Made by a program: the position numbers and the translations under genes | Notes under the pieces: model-generated | What the model was told of the DNA's origin: nothing | The model's database searches: none | What the model saw: the letters and a program-made list of their open reading frames with translations, nothing else | Origin: an uncultured Anaerobiospirillum sp. | GTDB lineage: Bacteria > Pseudomonadota > Gammaproteobacteria > Enterobacterales > Succinivibrionaceae | Length of the DNA: 52,147 nucleotides | Assembly (NCBI GenBank): GCA_944389615.1 | Contig: CALXNA010000022.1 | Span: 1-52,147, forward strand | Reading direction: 5' to 3' | Shown here: positions 41,108 through 51,352 of the stretch, in pieces | How positions within the stretch are numbered: the stretch's first letter is position 1 | Layout: every line of letters begins with the position of its first letter

Positions 41108-43669
41108 ATGAGTGATGAAGTAAAAAACGACGAGGGCAAAGGCACTAAGCGGATGTCCTTAAATCGCGCTGCCCACGCTTCTGTTAAGGTTCAAGATTCG
41201 ACCGGCAAGCGTAAGGTAGTCCAAGTAGTTCATAAGAAGAAGTTAGCTTATGACACCGAGCAGCTGCGCAAAGAACAAGAAGACAAGGAGCGCTTAGCCC
41301 TTGAGGCTAAGGCTAAAGCCGAAGCTGAAGCTAAGGCTGCCGCCGCGGCCAAGGCCGAGGCTGAGGCCAAGGCCGCCGCGGAAGCTGCTGCCGCTGAGGC
41401 AGAAGCCAAGGCTAAAGCTGAGGCCGAAGCTAAGGCTGCCCGCGTCAAGGCCGCTGCTGAGGCTAAGGCCAAGGCTGCCGCCAATAAGACCGCAGGTGCT
41501 AAGAACGATGCGGCCGCCGCTGAAGAAGAGAAGTTAAAGCGCGCGCAAGAAGAAGAGCAAGCTCGCAAGATCGAGCTTGAGGCCCAGCGTCAAGCTGATG
41601 AGGCTCGCCGCTTAGCCGAGGAAAATGAAGCCCGTTGGGCCGCCGAGGAAGAGGAGCGCAAGCGCATTGAGGCCTCCGATGGCCTCTCCACCACCTCGGT
41701 CTATGTCCGTGAGGCTGAAGCGCGTCAAGAGCGTGAGGATGAAAACCGCGGCCGTCACCGCAGCAATGACCGGGGCGGCAAGGCCGTCACCAAGAAGCGT
41801 GACGACTCCGATAACTCGGGCTTCACCCGCGGTAAGGGCGGCAAGAAGACCATGGGCGGGCGCAATCAGCGTCAAGGCGGTAAGGGCGGTGCTACCCACG
41901 GCTTTAACCGTCCAGTCGCTCCAATCTCGCGTGAGGTGGTCTTAGGCGAGACCATTACGGTCGCTGAGCTCGCTCAGAAGATGGCGGTCAAGGGCGCCGA
42001 GGTCATCAAGTGCTTGATGAAGTTAGGCGAGATGGTCAACATCAACCAGGTGATCGACCAAGCTACCGCTCAGATCGTCGTTGAGGAAATGGGCCACAAG
42101 GCCATTCTGCGCAAGGAGAATGAGCTCGAAGAGGAACTCTTAGCTGATCGCAAGAGCGACGCTAAGGCCCTGCCGCGCGCTCCGGTCGTTACCATCATGG
42201 GTCACGTTGACCATGGTAAGACTTCCTTACTCGACTTCATCCGCAAGACTAAGGTTGCCGCAGGCGAAGCCGGTGGTATTACCCAGCGTATCGGTGCTTA
42301 CCACGTCGATACCCGTGGTAGTGGTATCACCTTCTTAGATACCCCTGGCCACGCTGCCTTCACCGCGATGCGTGCCCGTGGTGCTCAGGTCACCGACATC
42401 GTCGTCTTGGTAGTCGCAGCCGATGACGGCGTTATGCCGCAGACCTTGGAAGCTATTCAGCACGCCAACGCCGCTAAGGTGCCACTGATTGTCGCGATCA
42501 ATAAGATCGACAAGCCGGGCGCTGATCCAATGCGCGTTACCAACGAGTTGATCCAGCACGGCGTCATCCCTGAGAGCATGGGCGGCGAGGTGCAATTCGT
42601 TGAGGTTTCCGCTAAGACTGGTCAGGGCGTTGAAGAGCTGTTAGAGGCGATCATGCTCCAAGCTGAGGTCTTAGAGCTCACCGCGGTTGCCGATGGCTTA
42701 GCCTCGGGCGTCGTCATTGAGTCGCGCCTTGACAAGGGCCGTGGCCCAGTCGCTTCGGTCTTAGTCCGTGAGGGTACCCTCCATAAGTCCGATATCGTGC
42801 TGTGCGGCCTTGAGTATGGTCGTGTCCGCGCCCTGCGCAATGAGAAGGGTCAAACCTTGACCGAGGCCGGCCCATCGATCCCAGTTGAGATCTTTGGTCT
42901 GTCCGGTGTGCCGGATGCAGGTGACGAAGTCACCGTGGTGCGCGACGAGAAGAAGGCCCGTGAGGTCGCCTTATTCCGTCAGGGTAAGTTCCGTGAGCTC
43001 AAGATTGCCAAGCAGCAGAAGGCCAAGCTTGAGAACATGTTCAAGGACAATAAGGCCTCCGAGCTCAATGTCGTGCTCAAGGCTGACACCCAAGGCTCGG
43101 TTGAGGCGATCTCCGATGCCCTCAACAAGCTGGCCACCGATGAGGTTAAGGTCAATATCATCGGCTCGGGTGTCGGTGGTATCACCGAAACCGACGCCAC
43201 CTTGGCCACGGCTTCTTCGGCCATCATCGTGGGCTTCAATGTCCGTGCTGATGCCCCAGCCCGCCGCGTCATTGAGACCGAAGGCGTTGACCTGCATTAC
43301 TACAGCGTGATCTACGACCTGATCGATGACGTCAAGAAGGCCATGTCGGGCTTACTGTCGGCTGACATCGAGCAGCGCATCATCGGTATGGCGGATGTCC
43401 GTGAGGTATTCCGTCACCCGAAGTATGGCGCCATCGCCGGCTGTATGGTCACCGAGGGTGTGGTCAAGCGCTCGGCCCCAATCCGCGTGCTGCGTGATAA
43501 CGTGGTGATCTACGAAGGCGAGCTTGATTCGCTCCGTCGCTTCAAGGACGATGTCAGCGAGGTCAAGAATGGTAACGAGTGCGGTATCTGCGTTAAGAAT
43601 TACCAAGATGTCCGCGTCGGCGACCAGATCGAAGTCTTCGAGAACGTTGAGGTTAAGCGCAGTCTCTAG
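41108..43669 (+). CDS. infB: Translation initiation factor IF-2
   Basis: IF-2 is the GTPase that places initiator tRNA on the 30S subunit and promotes subunit joining. The 853-residue product has a charged Ala/Glu/Lys-rich N-terminal region (about 50-200) typical of gammaproteobacterial IF-2, an IF2_N-type segment (about 275-330), then the G domain: G1 GHVDHGKT near 365, G3 DTPGHAAF near 410 and G4 NKID near 464. Domains 2-4 end with the tRNA-binding region ([20 protein letters not shown]). AAGGGGA precedes the ATG, 26 bases after nusA. Confidence 0.98.
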   Translation: MSDEVKNDEGKGTKRMSLNRAAHASVKVQDSTGKRKVVQVVHKKKLAYDTEQLRKEQEDKERLALEAKAKAEAEAKAAAAAKAEAEAKAAAEAAAAEAEAKAKAEAEAKAARVKAAAEAKAKAAANKTAGAKNDAAAAEEEKLKRAQEEEQARKIELEAQRQADEARRLAEENEARWAAEEEERKRIEASDGLSTTSVYVREAEARQEREDENRGRHRSNDRGGKAVTKKRDDSDNSGFTRGKGGKKTMGGRNQRQGGKGGATHGFNRPVAPISREVVLGETITVAELAQKMAVKGAEVIKCLMKLGEMVNINQVIDQATAQIVVEEMGHKAILRKENELEEELLADRKSDAKALPRAPVVTIMGHVDHGKTSLLDFIRKTKVAAGEAGGITQRIGAYHVDTRGSGITFLDTPGHAAFTAMRARGAQVTDIVVLVVAADDGVMPQTLEAIQHANAAKVPLIVAINKIDKPGADPMRVTNELIQHGVIPESMGGEVQFVEVSAKTGQGVEELLEAIMLQAEVLELTAVADGLASGVVIESRLDKGRGPVASVLVREGTLHKSDIVLCGLEYGRVRALRNEKGQTLTEAGPSIPVEIFGLSGVPDAGDEVTVVRDEKKAREVALFRQGKFRELKIAKQQKAKLENMFKDNKASELNVVLKADTQGSVEAISDALNKLATDEVKVNIIGSGVGGITETDATLATASSAIIVGFNVRADAPARRVIETEGVDLHYYSVIYDLIDDVKKAMSGLLSADIEQRIIGMADVREVFRHPKYGAIAGCMVTEGVVKRSAPIRVLRDNVVIYEGELDSLRRFKDDVSEVKNGNECGICVKNYQDVRVGDQIEVFENVEVKRSL

Positions 43670-43780
43670 CGCGAACCTCCCCTTAGCGGCCGCGTGCGCC
43701 GCCTACGGCGCGCCTAGTGACTACGACGCGGCTCCGCGCTTAAGCGCGGGGGCGCGCGGGCTGCTAAGTTAACCCCCCAC

Positions 43781-43830
43781 AAGCTCCCAGAGTGCTCAAT
43801 GTGATCATGCTGCATGCTGGGAGCTTTGTT
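43781..43830 (+). terminator. Hairpin with short T tract between infB and rbfA
   Basis: AAGCTCCCAG (43781-43790) pairs perfectly with CTGGGAGCTT (43817-43826), then TGTT. The 26-base loop and short T tract suggest partial termination or an attenuator ahead of rbfA. Confidence 0.5.
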
Positions 43831-43868
43831 ATAACTAACGTCGGGTGACGTAAGTTGAGGAGAAAACT

Positions 43869-44372
43869 ATGCCTAAAAGCTATGGTCGTAACGAGCGCAT
43901 TGCCGCCGAGCTGCGCCGTGAAGCGGCTCATATCTTGTCTGCGGAGATCAAAGATCCGCGGGTGAACTTGGCCACGGTGACCGAGGTCAATGTCGCCCCT
44001 GATCTGCGCAATGCCACGATCTTCGTTTCGTTCCTAGTGGACGATGAGGCCAAGGTCAAGGAGGCGATGAAGGCCTTAAACAAGGCCGCAGGCTTTGTGC
44101 GCAGCACCCTTGCCGGGCGCATCAAGCTGCGCTACATGCCTAACATCCACTTTGAGTATGATCGCCTCGTTAAGGACAGTATGCGCCTTGATGCCCTGAT
44201 TGCCAAGGGCTTAGGGCAAAAGCGCACCGAGGGTACGCTCGCTGACCGCACCGAGGATACGCTCGCTGACCGCACCGAAGGCACGCTCGCTGACGTGGTG
44301 GACGCTGACACTCGCGCCGATGCCGACGCTACTACCACGGACGCCCAAGATGCCGCGGACGGCGCGCACTAA
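43869..44372 (+). CDS. rbfA: 30S ribosome-binding factor RbfA with repeat tail
   Basis: RbfA is a KH-fold assembly factor needed for 16S rRNA maturation and cold adaptation. Residues 1-115 are standard (NERIAAELRREAAHILSAEI, KDPRV, VTEVNVAPDLRNATIFVSFL, RSTLAGRIKLRYMPNIHFEYD). After residue 118 comes a tail of about 50 residues with three 8-residue RTExTLAD units encoded by three 24-bp DNA repeats (44223-44294), then an Asp/Ala/Thr-rich end. The E. coli protein is 133 residues. TTGAGGAG precedes the ATG. truB, the usual next gene, is absent. Confidence 0.95.
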   Translation: MPKSYGRNERIAAELRREAAHILSAEIKDPRVNLATVTEVNVAPDLRNATIFVSFLVDDEAKVKEAMKALNKAAGFVRSTLAGRIKLRYMPNIHFEYDRLVKDSMRLDALIAKGLGQKRTEGTLADRTEDTLADRTEGTLADVVDADTRADADATTTDAQDAADGAH

Positions 44373-44425
44373 GCGCTCGGCCTGACGCTACCTTTAGGTA
44401 GCGCCTGAGCCGCACGACCTAATGA

Positions 44426-44457
44426 AAAGCCCCAAGCTACGCGTAGCTTGGGGCTTT
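44426..44457. terminator. Bidirectional terminator between rbfA and purine permease gene
   Basis: AAAGCCCCAAGCTAC/GTAGCTTGGGGCTTT is a nearly perfect hairpin with A residues before and T residues after, so it can end transcription from both sides. A smaller GCTACC/GGTAGC hairpin lies at 44387-44402. Confidence 0.75.
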
Positions 44458-44502
44458 GCTCACTGCGGCCGCCACAAGGCGGCCTTTGATTGGCTGTAGC
44501 CG

Positions 44503-45789
44503 TTAGAGGGCGTACTTCAGGACGAAGAAGCAGGCTAAGATCGCGGTGGCGACCGTGATCTTCTTGGCCTTGCCGGTGATCAGGTTGATCAAGACAAAGC
44601 TTAATAAGCCCAGCGCAATACCCTCGGAGATGGAGTAGCTCAGCGGCATGAAGATGACGCAGATGAAGGCTGGTACCGACTCGGAGTAGTCGTTGAAGTC
44701 GAGCTTTTGCAGCTGGCTCATCATCATTAAGCCGACGATGATGAGGACTGGAGCGGTCGCAGCGCCCGGGACGGCTAAGAAGAATGGGGCAAAGAAGAGC
44801 GCGATCAAGAAGCAGATCGATGTGACAAAGGCGGTCAAGCCGGTGCGGCCACCCTCGGCGACGCCCGAGGCCGACTCCACGAAGGTGGTGACGGTCGAGG
44901 AGCCTAACATGGCACCGGTGGTGGTGCCGATGGCATCAACTAAGAAGGCCTTCTTTAAGTGCGGGATACGGCCGTTCTTGTCGACCATACCGGCACGGGT
45001 CGAGACGCCCACTAAGGTGCCTAAGGTATCGAAGATGTCGACGAATAAGAAGGTGAAGACCACAAAGGCCATCTCGGTGGTGAAGACGTTATCCCACTCG
45101 AACTTCATGAAGATCGGGTCGATCGATGGTGGCACGCCAAAGACGCTGTCTAAGTGGGTGACGCCCATCGGGATGCCGATCAAGGTGGTGATCAAGATGC
45201 CCAGTAAGAGCGAGCCGCGGATCTTTAAGATGAGTAGTACCGCGGTGATGATGACACCGATGAGGCCTAATAAGGCTGGGCCTGAGGTGATATTACCTAA
45301 GGTGACCAAGGTGGCATCGGAGTTGACGATGATCTGCGAGTTCTGCAGACCGATGAAGGCGATGAACAGACCGATACCGGCGGAGATCGCGTACTTGAGC
45401 GACATTGGCAGGGCGTTGACGATGGCCTCGCGCACGTTGGTCAAGGTCAAGATGATGAAGATGACGCCTTCGATCAACACGGCGGTTAAGGCAAACTGCC
45501 ACGTGTAGCCCATGGTCAAGCAGACCGTGTAGGCGAAGAAGGCATTTAAACCAACACCAGGGGCTAAGGCGAAGGGCAGCTTCGCGTAGATACCCATCAA
45601 GACGGTGGCAACGACTGTTGCTAAGACGGTGGTGGTGAACAGAGCACCTTTGTCCATGCCGGCAGCCGACAGAACATTTGGAGACAAGGCCAAGATGTAG
45701 GCCATGGTCAGGAAGGTCGTGACACCGGCTAAGATCTCGGTTTTGATGTTATGGACTTTAGGGTCAAAGCCAAATAATTTTTGTAACAT
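44503..45789 (-). CDS. NCS2-family purine permease (AzgA/PurP type)
   Basis: The 428-residue inner-membrane protein, with about a dozen hydrophobic segments, belongs to the adenine/guanine/hypoxanthine branch of NCS2 transporters. Features are MLQKLFGFDPKVHNIKTEIL, AGVTTFLTMAYILALSPNVL, the substrate loops APGVGLNAFFAYTV and SAGIGLFIAFIGLQNS, and DIFDTLGTLVGVSTRAGMVD with SSTVTTFVESASGVAEGGRT. It is expected to import purine bases with protons. Exact substrate is undecided. The ribosome-binding site is weak. It is a lone gene, converging on rbfA. Confidence 0.92.
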   Translation of the reverse strand: MLQKLFGFDPKVHNIKTEILAGVTTFLTMAYILALSPNVLSAAGMDKGALFTTTVLATVVATVLMGIYAKLPFALAPGVGLNAFFAYTVCLTMGYTWQFALTAVLIEGVIFIILTLTNVREAIVNALPMSLKYAISAGIGLFIAFIGLQNSQIIVNSDATLVTLGNITSGPALLGLIGVIITAVLLILKIRGSLLLGILITTLIGIPMGVTHLDSVFGVPPSIDPIFMKFEWDNVFTTEMAFVVFTFLFVDIFDTLGTLVGVSTRAGMVDKNGRIPHLKKAFLVDAIGTTTGAMLGSSTVTTFVESASGVAEGGRTGLTAFVTSICFLIALFFAPFFLAVPGAATAPVLIIVGLMMMSQLQKLDFNDYSESVPAFICVIFMPLSYSISEGIALGLLSFVLINLITGKAKKITVATAILACFFVLKYAL

Positions 45790-46150
45790 GGAGGCCGTCC
45801 AATCTCACGATCTCACCTTAAGCGCGGCGCGCTATGGGGTTAGACCCTGATGTTGTCGTGTGAAGTAAAGAGCAGCGTGCGTAGCACGGCCTTGCGGTGC
45901 ACGCATGATAGCACTTAGCCTAAGTCATAGCAATGCGCGCCGCATAAATAAGGGCATCGTCCCGCAGGCCGCCGCGGCGCGGCGGTAGCTTGTCGCCAAC
46001 TTGCCTCCGGCCATGGGGACGCCCGAACCCGGGCCCGGGCCGCGGCCGACGCGCCGTTTGCGGTCGCCCGGCGGAACGGGCGCTTCCTGCAGGCGGGCGC
46101 CGCCTGCGGCGCAGGCGTAGGGCCAACCGCGCTGCGGCGCGGGGCGGGGC
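45790..46150. other. GC-rich intergenic region
   Basis: This 361-base gap lies between the activase gene end and the permease start. It is extremely GC-rich around 45960-46150 with palindromes such as CCCGGGCCCGGG. GGGTCTAACCCC (minus strand, near 45840) is a small hairpin 50 bases before the permease. I see no recognisable purine riboswitch and no gene. Confidence 0.45.
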
Positions 46151-49100
46151 TTAGGCGCCGGTTTGGTTGTCGGAGTCTTGCTCTTGCTTGTCTGCGGTAG
46201 CGCTGGCCTGCGCTAAGGCTTGGTAGTCCTGCTCGTCGTTGTCGGCCACCGTGTGCATGATGAGGTGGCGCTTGGCCTCGTAGAGCTCGTTGCGCCGGGC
46301 CAGCACCACCGCGGTGGTGTCGCCGACGCCGAGGTCGATGGCGGCATTGTGGACAATGGCCGTGTGGGCAAAGGACACCTCGTCTTGGAGCTGTTGCAGC
46401 TGCGCTTGGGCCTGCTCTTGGGCAAGGAGATTCTCCTTGGCTTGGGTGATGAAGAGCTTGATGCGGTTTAAGACGTTGGACTGCGCCGAACCGGCCTCAA
46501 AGTCAATCGAGCAGGTGTTGGCCTCAGGATAGAGCTCGCGCAGCGGGCGCATCATGCCCTTGCCGGTGATGTGGTTAGGGAGACAGGCAAACGGCTGGAC
46601 ACACAGGATGTTGCTGACGCCATGCTCGATAAAGTCGACCATCTCGGCGGTCAGAAGCCAGCCTTCACCGGCTTGCTGGCCTAAGCTGACCAGCTTTTGG
46701 CCTGCAGCCATCAGCTCCTCAAAGGTCGGCGGCGGCAGGAACTTGGTGCCGCTTAAGGCCTTGATGATGATGAGGCGATAGCGCTCAAAGTGCTGCAGCG
46801 TCAGGTGCGATAAGAAGGCCTTGACTTTGGAGGCCCCAAGGTGCTGGGCTTGGTACACCACGTCGTGTAGGCAGTACAGGACAAAGGCGGTAATATCGCC
46901 TAAGACCGGCTCAGCCCCTTCGGCAATGATGTGCTCGACTAAGTCGTTGTTGGCCGTTGGGTGGTACTTGAGCAAGATCTCGCCCACGATGCCGACCTTC
47001 GGCCGCGTTTCGTTACGCAGCGGGATTTGCTCGAAGTCCGCGACAATCTGCTTGACGCGCTGACTAAAGGCCTGCTTTGAGGTCAAGTCCTTGCCCTTTA
47101 ACACCTGCTGGTACTGCTCGAGCAGCTTTAAGGCCGTGCCCGGGACTTGCTCGTAGGTGTGGCAATGCAGATATAAGATCTGCAGCAAGTCACCGTAGAG
47201 CAGCGCCATAATGAGGCGCTTGAGGCCGGAGATGCCGAGCTTTAAGTGCACCTTCTCATCCTTGAGATCGCTGCCTTGGAAGGTGACGACCGGGATGTTT
47301 TGGGCATGGATGTCCTCTAAGGCCCACTTGAGCAGTGCCGGGTAGTTGGTCGCGCGGCACGGGCCGCAGGTTTGCGCTAAGAGTAAGGCCGAATGCTCCG
47401 GGTCAATCTGGCCCTTCGTGATCGGCTCTAAGAGCTGGCCGATGGCAACAATGGCCGGGTAGCAGGCATCATTGTTGATGTGTTTTAAGCCCAGCTCAAT
47501 GGCGTGAGGCGAAACGTCCTCAAGTAGCTTGATCTGATAGCCCTCGTCGGCTAAGGCCGAGGCCAAAATCGGGAAGTGCACCGGTGCCATCTGCGGCATG
47601 TACAAGACACGCTGCTTTAAGGTGTCTTGGCTTAAGGCCTCGCCCAAGCTTTGCACCATATATCCGTCCGGCCCATTGTCCGGCATGATGGCGGTAGCAG
47701 CGCGGGCGCAGGACTGACTGCTTTGCTGATGGGCAATGGCGGTGTGGGCCAAGGCCACGCGCGCGGCAAAGTCGGTGGCGCAGCTGGTCGTGGCGCAGCT
47801 GGCGGCGCTGTGGGCGCGGCGCTTGTCGGCGCAGGCGCACAGCAGGGAGCGCAGGCGGATCTTGGCTGCGCCCAAGGTATCGCCTTCGTCGATCTTGAGC
47901 ATGGTGTAGAGGCGGTGTTCACGCTCTAAGAGCTTTTTGACCTGCTCGCTGGTGATGGCATCGATGCCGCAGCCAAAGGAGACGAGGTGTACCAGCTCGG
48001 CCTCGTCGTGCTCAATTACGTATTGGGCAGCGCGATAGAGGCGGCTGTGGAAGGCCCATTGGTTGACCACGTCGAGCTTGAGCTGGCTTTGGATCATCGG
48101 GGCAATGGCGTCTTCGCTCACGATGACCGTGCCCATCGAGGCGATTAAGGCCGGGATGCCGTGGTTGATGAGCGGATCTAAGTGATATGGGTGGCCGGTC
48201 AAGACGATGAGCGGTAGGTTCTCTGCTCTTGCGCGCAAGATCTCCTGCTGCGCATGCTGCGTGACCTGCTGGTGATAGGCGGCAAGGGCATGACGTGCCC
48301 CGGTGATGGCGTGCCGAATGGCGCGCTTCTTTAAGCTTGGGTCGAGCGCTTGAAGCGCCGCGATGATGGAATCATCGGCCTCTAAGGCGACATATGGGGT
48401 AAAGAGCTCAAGCTCGGGGTAGGTCGACTTTAAGTTGAGCTTTAAGGCCTCAGGATAGCCGCCGACAACCGGGCAGGCAAAGCTGTCATCGCCTTCGGCA
48501 AAGCGCTCCTTGCTGCTTTCGCGCGGCACGCATGGCAAGAAGATACGCTTGATGCCTTGCTCGGCTAAATAGCTCAGGTGGCCGTGAGTTAACTTGGCCG
48601 GAAAGCACAGCGACTGCGACGGAATGGTCTGCGAGCCTAAGGACGCGATCTCCTTGGTCGAGATCGGGCTGAGCTCCACGCTAAAGCCGAGCTCGGTGAA
48701 GAGGGCGTGCCAGAACGGATAGTGCTCAAACATATTGAGCACGCGCGGGATGCCAATAGTGCCGCGGGTCGCTACCGCCACCGAGGCTGGGATAATCGGC
48801 TGGCCGCTCGCGCTGATCGTGGTCGCCACCGCGCCAAATTGGGCCTGAGCAGCATGTTGGGATAAGACGCTGGTAGGCTCATGAGCCTCTGCCTTGTGGC
48901 GGGCGGCTTGCTGGGCGAGTCGGGCGCGACGTGCGCGGGTAGCGGCATCAATTTGCTGCTTATTGTCCGAGGTGGCGTCCGGGTTGGTGGTTGGGGCGGC
49001 TGGTTCGGTCTTGGCGGCCTTGCGGGCTTGGGCCTTAGCAAGGGCAGCTTGGCGTGCCTCGGCCTTGTGCTTTTGCTCCGCTTCGGCCTTGGCGTCAGCC

Positions 49101-51352
49101 TCGGCGTGCTGGGCGCGCGTGTAGAGAATTGGGCGGTTGAAGAGCAGGTCGAGCTTGTAGCTGTAGAAGTCTTGGTGCGTGCCGTCCTTGGTGGCTTGCC
49201 CGGCGTGGTTTAAGGCAAAGTCGCAGCGGTTGCCGCTTAGGTACTTTTGCCCCGACAAGAAGGTGTTCATGGTCAGGGCGCAATGGTTGTTGCAGCCCTT
49301 GCAGCGAAATGAGCGCGTCTTGATGGTGCTGAGGTCAAATTGTTCAGGACTAAAGGTCATGCGCTCGGGCACCTTGTCCTCAGCGCGATCTAAGCGATAG
49401 CGCTCCTCGGCGATTAAGGCGCAGCCGTAGGCGCCCATTAAGCCTGCGATGTTAGGGCGGATCACGTCCTTGCCCAAGTTGAGCTCAAAGGCGCGCAAAA
49501 TAGCATCGTTTAAGAAGGTGCCGCCTTGGACGACGACGTGGGCGCCGAGCTGCTCTGGGTCGTGGATGCGCAGCACCTTGTAGAGGGCATTGCGCACAAT
49601 TGACAGGCACAGGCCCGCGGCGATATCGCCGATCGGCACATTGTCGCGCTGGGCCTGCTTGACCTTGGAGTTCATAAAGACGGTGCAGCGCGTGCCTAAG
49701 TCGCATGGGGCCTGCGCGGTCAAGGCCGCTTGCACGAAGTCCGGCAGCTTGAGCTGCAATTGCGCCGCAAAGGTCTCCAAAAACGAGCCACAGCCCGATG
49801 AGCAGGCCTCGTTTAACTGGATCGAGGCGATGACGCCATCTTGCACCTTGATGCACTTCATATCTTGGCCGCCGATGTCGATGACATAGCTGACCTCAGG
49901 CTCAAAGGCGACCGCGGCCTTTTGGTGGGCGAGGGTTTCTACTTCGCTATAGGCGGCGTTGAGTGCAGCCTTGGCTAAATCAGCACCATAGCCGGTGGTG
50001 CAGCAGGCGGCAATATAGGCGTCCTCAGGGAGTTCGTTGAGAATGGCCTGTACTTGCGGCAGGAGGTTCTTGAGGGGCTCGCCGCCGTTGTGGCCGTAGT
50101 AGCGGGCCACGATTTCTTGTTTGGCGTCCGTGACCACCAGCTTGACCGTGGTGGAGCCTAAATCGATGCCCAGATAGAGCGGGCCGTGGGCTTGGCTTAA
50201 ATCTTTGATGGCGACGCTGTCGCGGGCGTGGCGGGCCACGAAATCGGCGTAACTTTCGTTCGCGCCGTAGCTATCGTCAGTATGAGAGGCCGGGAAGAGA
50301 GGGGAGAGGCGGGAAGTACCTTGGTGGCTGGTGGTGTGGGCCAAGCGCTGCTTGAGCGCGGCAATGGTGGTGAGGGCGCACGCAGTCTGCGGGGACTCGC
50401 TAGTATGGCTCGGTTCCTTGATGGCAGTGCTCTCGCTTGAGGAGTTAGATCGGGTGCGCGCTGGGTGATGGGCCTCGAGGATCGGCATGTCGCTTAAGGC
50501 GCTAGCTTGCTGGGCTAGGCGCAGCTTGTGCTGGTGCTCTTGCAGCGCGCTTAAGGCGGCGCCGTGGGCGATGGCGTACTGCGTGTCGCTCAGCTCGAGA
50601 AAGGAGACCGGGTGGGCCGGGGTCGCCATTTTGCTGATCTTGGTGATAAAGCTGGCCTTAAGCTCGGTCAAAAACGAGAGTGGGCCGCCTAAGAAGGAGA
50701 CATTGCCTTCGATGGTGCGCCCGCAGGCAAGGCCGGAGATAGTTTGCTCGCACACCGCATCAAAGACCGATTTGGCGATGTCGGCCTTGCTCACGCCTTG
50801 GTTGAGCAGGGCCACCAAGTCCGTCTTGGCAAAGACGCCGCAGCGCGAGGCGATCGGGTGGGTGCTCTGCGCGCTCTTTGCGAGCTCGTTTAACTCGATG
50901 GTGCTGACATCGAGCAAGGTCGCCATTTGGTCGATGAAGGCCCCGGTGCCGCCGGCGCAGGCCTCGTTCATGCGCAGCTCGACGCCGTTGTTTAAAAACA
51001 AGATCTTGCCGTCTTCGCCGCCTAACTCAATGGCGACGTCAACGCTCTGGGCGCTGTTCTTTAAATAGGTGGTCGCGGCGATGACTTCTTGGATGAAAGG
51101 TGCCTGCAGAGAGCTGGCGAGGCTTAAAGCGGCCGAGCCGGTAAAGGTGACCGCGAGCGGCGCATCATCATACTGCGCCAAAGCTTGCAGTTCCTTTAAC
51201 AGCACTTCTACCACCGCACTTTGGTGGCGGACGTAGTTTTGAGCTAAGACTTGCCCTTGGGCGTTGAGCAGCACATATTTGGCGGTGGTTGAGCCCAAAT
51301 CGATACCTAAATAGCAAGTGTTATCGTCAATACGGTCGCTTGCAGGTTTCAT
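46151..51352 (-). CDS. Giant fused acyl-CoA dehydratase activase (BadF/HgdC-type, DUF2229 and HgdB-like parts)
   Basis: The 1733-residue protein fuses several parts. Two ASKHA ATPase/activase domains come first (about 12-275 with GIDLGSTTAKYVLL and NEACAGGTGAFIDQM; about 391-655 with GIDLGSTTVKLVV, DIGGQDMKC and NEACSSGCGSFLETF). The Cys in each NEAC loop normally binds the [4Fe-4S] cluster bridging two activase subunits. Next are a Cys-rich segment (FRCKGCNNHCALT, 682-694) and a charged Ala/Lys insert (745-830). A DUF2229 region (about 868-1080) and an HgdB/FldB-like C-terminal part with CGPCRATNYP follow. Such proteins resemble activators of radical 2-hydroxyacyl-CoA dehydratases, but the target is unknown and no dehydratase genes are next to it. 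Confidence 0.9.
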   Translation of the reverse strand: MKPASDRIDDNTCYLGIDLGSTTAKYVLLNAQGQVLAQNYVRHQSAVVEVLLKELQALAQYDDAPLAVTFTGSAALSLASSLQAPFIQEVIAATTYLKNSAQSVDVAIELGGEDGKILFLNNGVELRMNEACAGGTGAFIDQMATLLDVSTIELNELAKSAQSTHPIASRCGVFAKTDLVALLNQGVSKADIAKSVFDAVCEQTISGLACGRTIEGNVSFLGGPLSFLTELKASFITKISKMATPAHPVSFLELSDTQYAIAHGAALSALQEHQHKLRLAQQASALSDMPILEAHHPARTRSNSSSESTAIKEPSHTSESPQTACALTTIAALKQRLAHTTSHQGTSRLSPLFPASHTDDSYGANESYADFVARHARDSVAIKDLSQAHGPLYLGIDLGSTTVKLVVTDAKQEIVARYYGHNGGEPLKNLLPQVQAILNELPEDAYIAACCTTGYGADLAKAALNAAYSEVETLAHQKAAVAFEPEVSYVIDIGGQDMKCIKVQDGVIASIQLNEACSSGCGSFLETFAAQLQLKLPDFVQAALTAQAPCDLGTRCTVFMNSKVKQAQRDNVPIGDIAAGLCLSIVRNALYKVLRIHDPEQLGAHVVVQGGTFLNDAILRAFELNLGKDVIRPNIAGLMGAYGCALIAEERYRLDRAEDKVPERMTFSPEQFDLSTIKTRSFRCKGCNNHCALTMNTFLSGQKYLSGNRCDFALNHAGQATKDGTHQDFYSYKLDLLFNRPILYTRAQHAEADAKAEAEQKHKAEARQAALAKAQARKAAKTEPAAPTTNPDATSDNKQQIDAATRARRARLAQQAARHKAEAHEPTSVLSQHAAQAQFGAVATTISASGQPIIPASVAVATRGTIGIPRVLNMFEHYPFWHALFTELGFSVELSPISTKEIASLGSQTIPSQSLCFPAKLTHGHLSYLAEQGIKRIFLPCVPRESSKERFAEGDDSFACPVVGGYPEALKLNLKSTYPELELFTPYVALEADDSIIAALQALDPSLKKRAIRHAITGARHALAAYHQQVTQHAQQEILRARAENLPLIVLTGHPYHLDPLINHGIPALIASMGTVIVSEDAIAPMIQSQLKLDVVNQWAFHSRLYRAAQYVIEHDEAELVHLVSFGCGIDAITSEQVKKLLEREHRLYTMLKIDEGDTLGAAKIRLRSLLCACADKRRAHSAASCATTSCATDFAARVALAHTAIAHQQSSQSCARAATAIMPDNGPDGYMVQSLGEALSQDTLKQRVLYMPQMAPVHFPILASALADEGYQIKLLEDVSPHAIELGLKHINNDACYPAIVAIGQLLEPITKGQIDPEHSALLLAQTCGPCRATNYPALLKWALEDIHAQNIPVVTFQGSDLKDEKVHLKLGISGLKRLIMALLYGDLLQILYLHCHTYEQVPGTALKLLEQYQQVLKGKDLTSKQAFSQRVKQIVADFEQIPLRNETRPKVGIVGEILLKYHPTANNDLVEHIIAEGAEPVLGDITAFVLYCLHDVVYQAQHLGASKVKAFLSHLTLQHFERYRLIIIKALSGTKFLPPPTFEELMAAGQKLVSLGQQAGEGWLLTAEMVDFIEHGVSNILCVQPFACLPNHITGKGMMRPLRELYPEANTCSIDFEAGSAQSNVLNRIKLFITQAKENLLAQEQAQAQLQQLQDEVSFAHTAIVHNAAIDLGVGDTTAVVLARRNELYEAKRHLIMHTVADNDEQDYQALAQASATADKQEQDSDNQTGA

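Noticed and set aside
44693..45508. 271-codon plus-strand frame opposite the purine permease gene
   Set aside because: It is antisense to a clear membrane transporter and shows Lys/Met/Thr-rich shadow composition.
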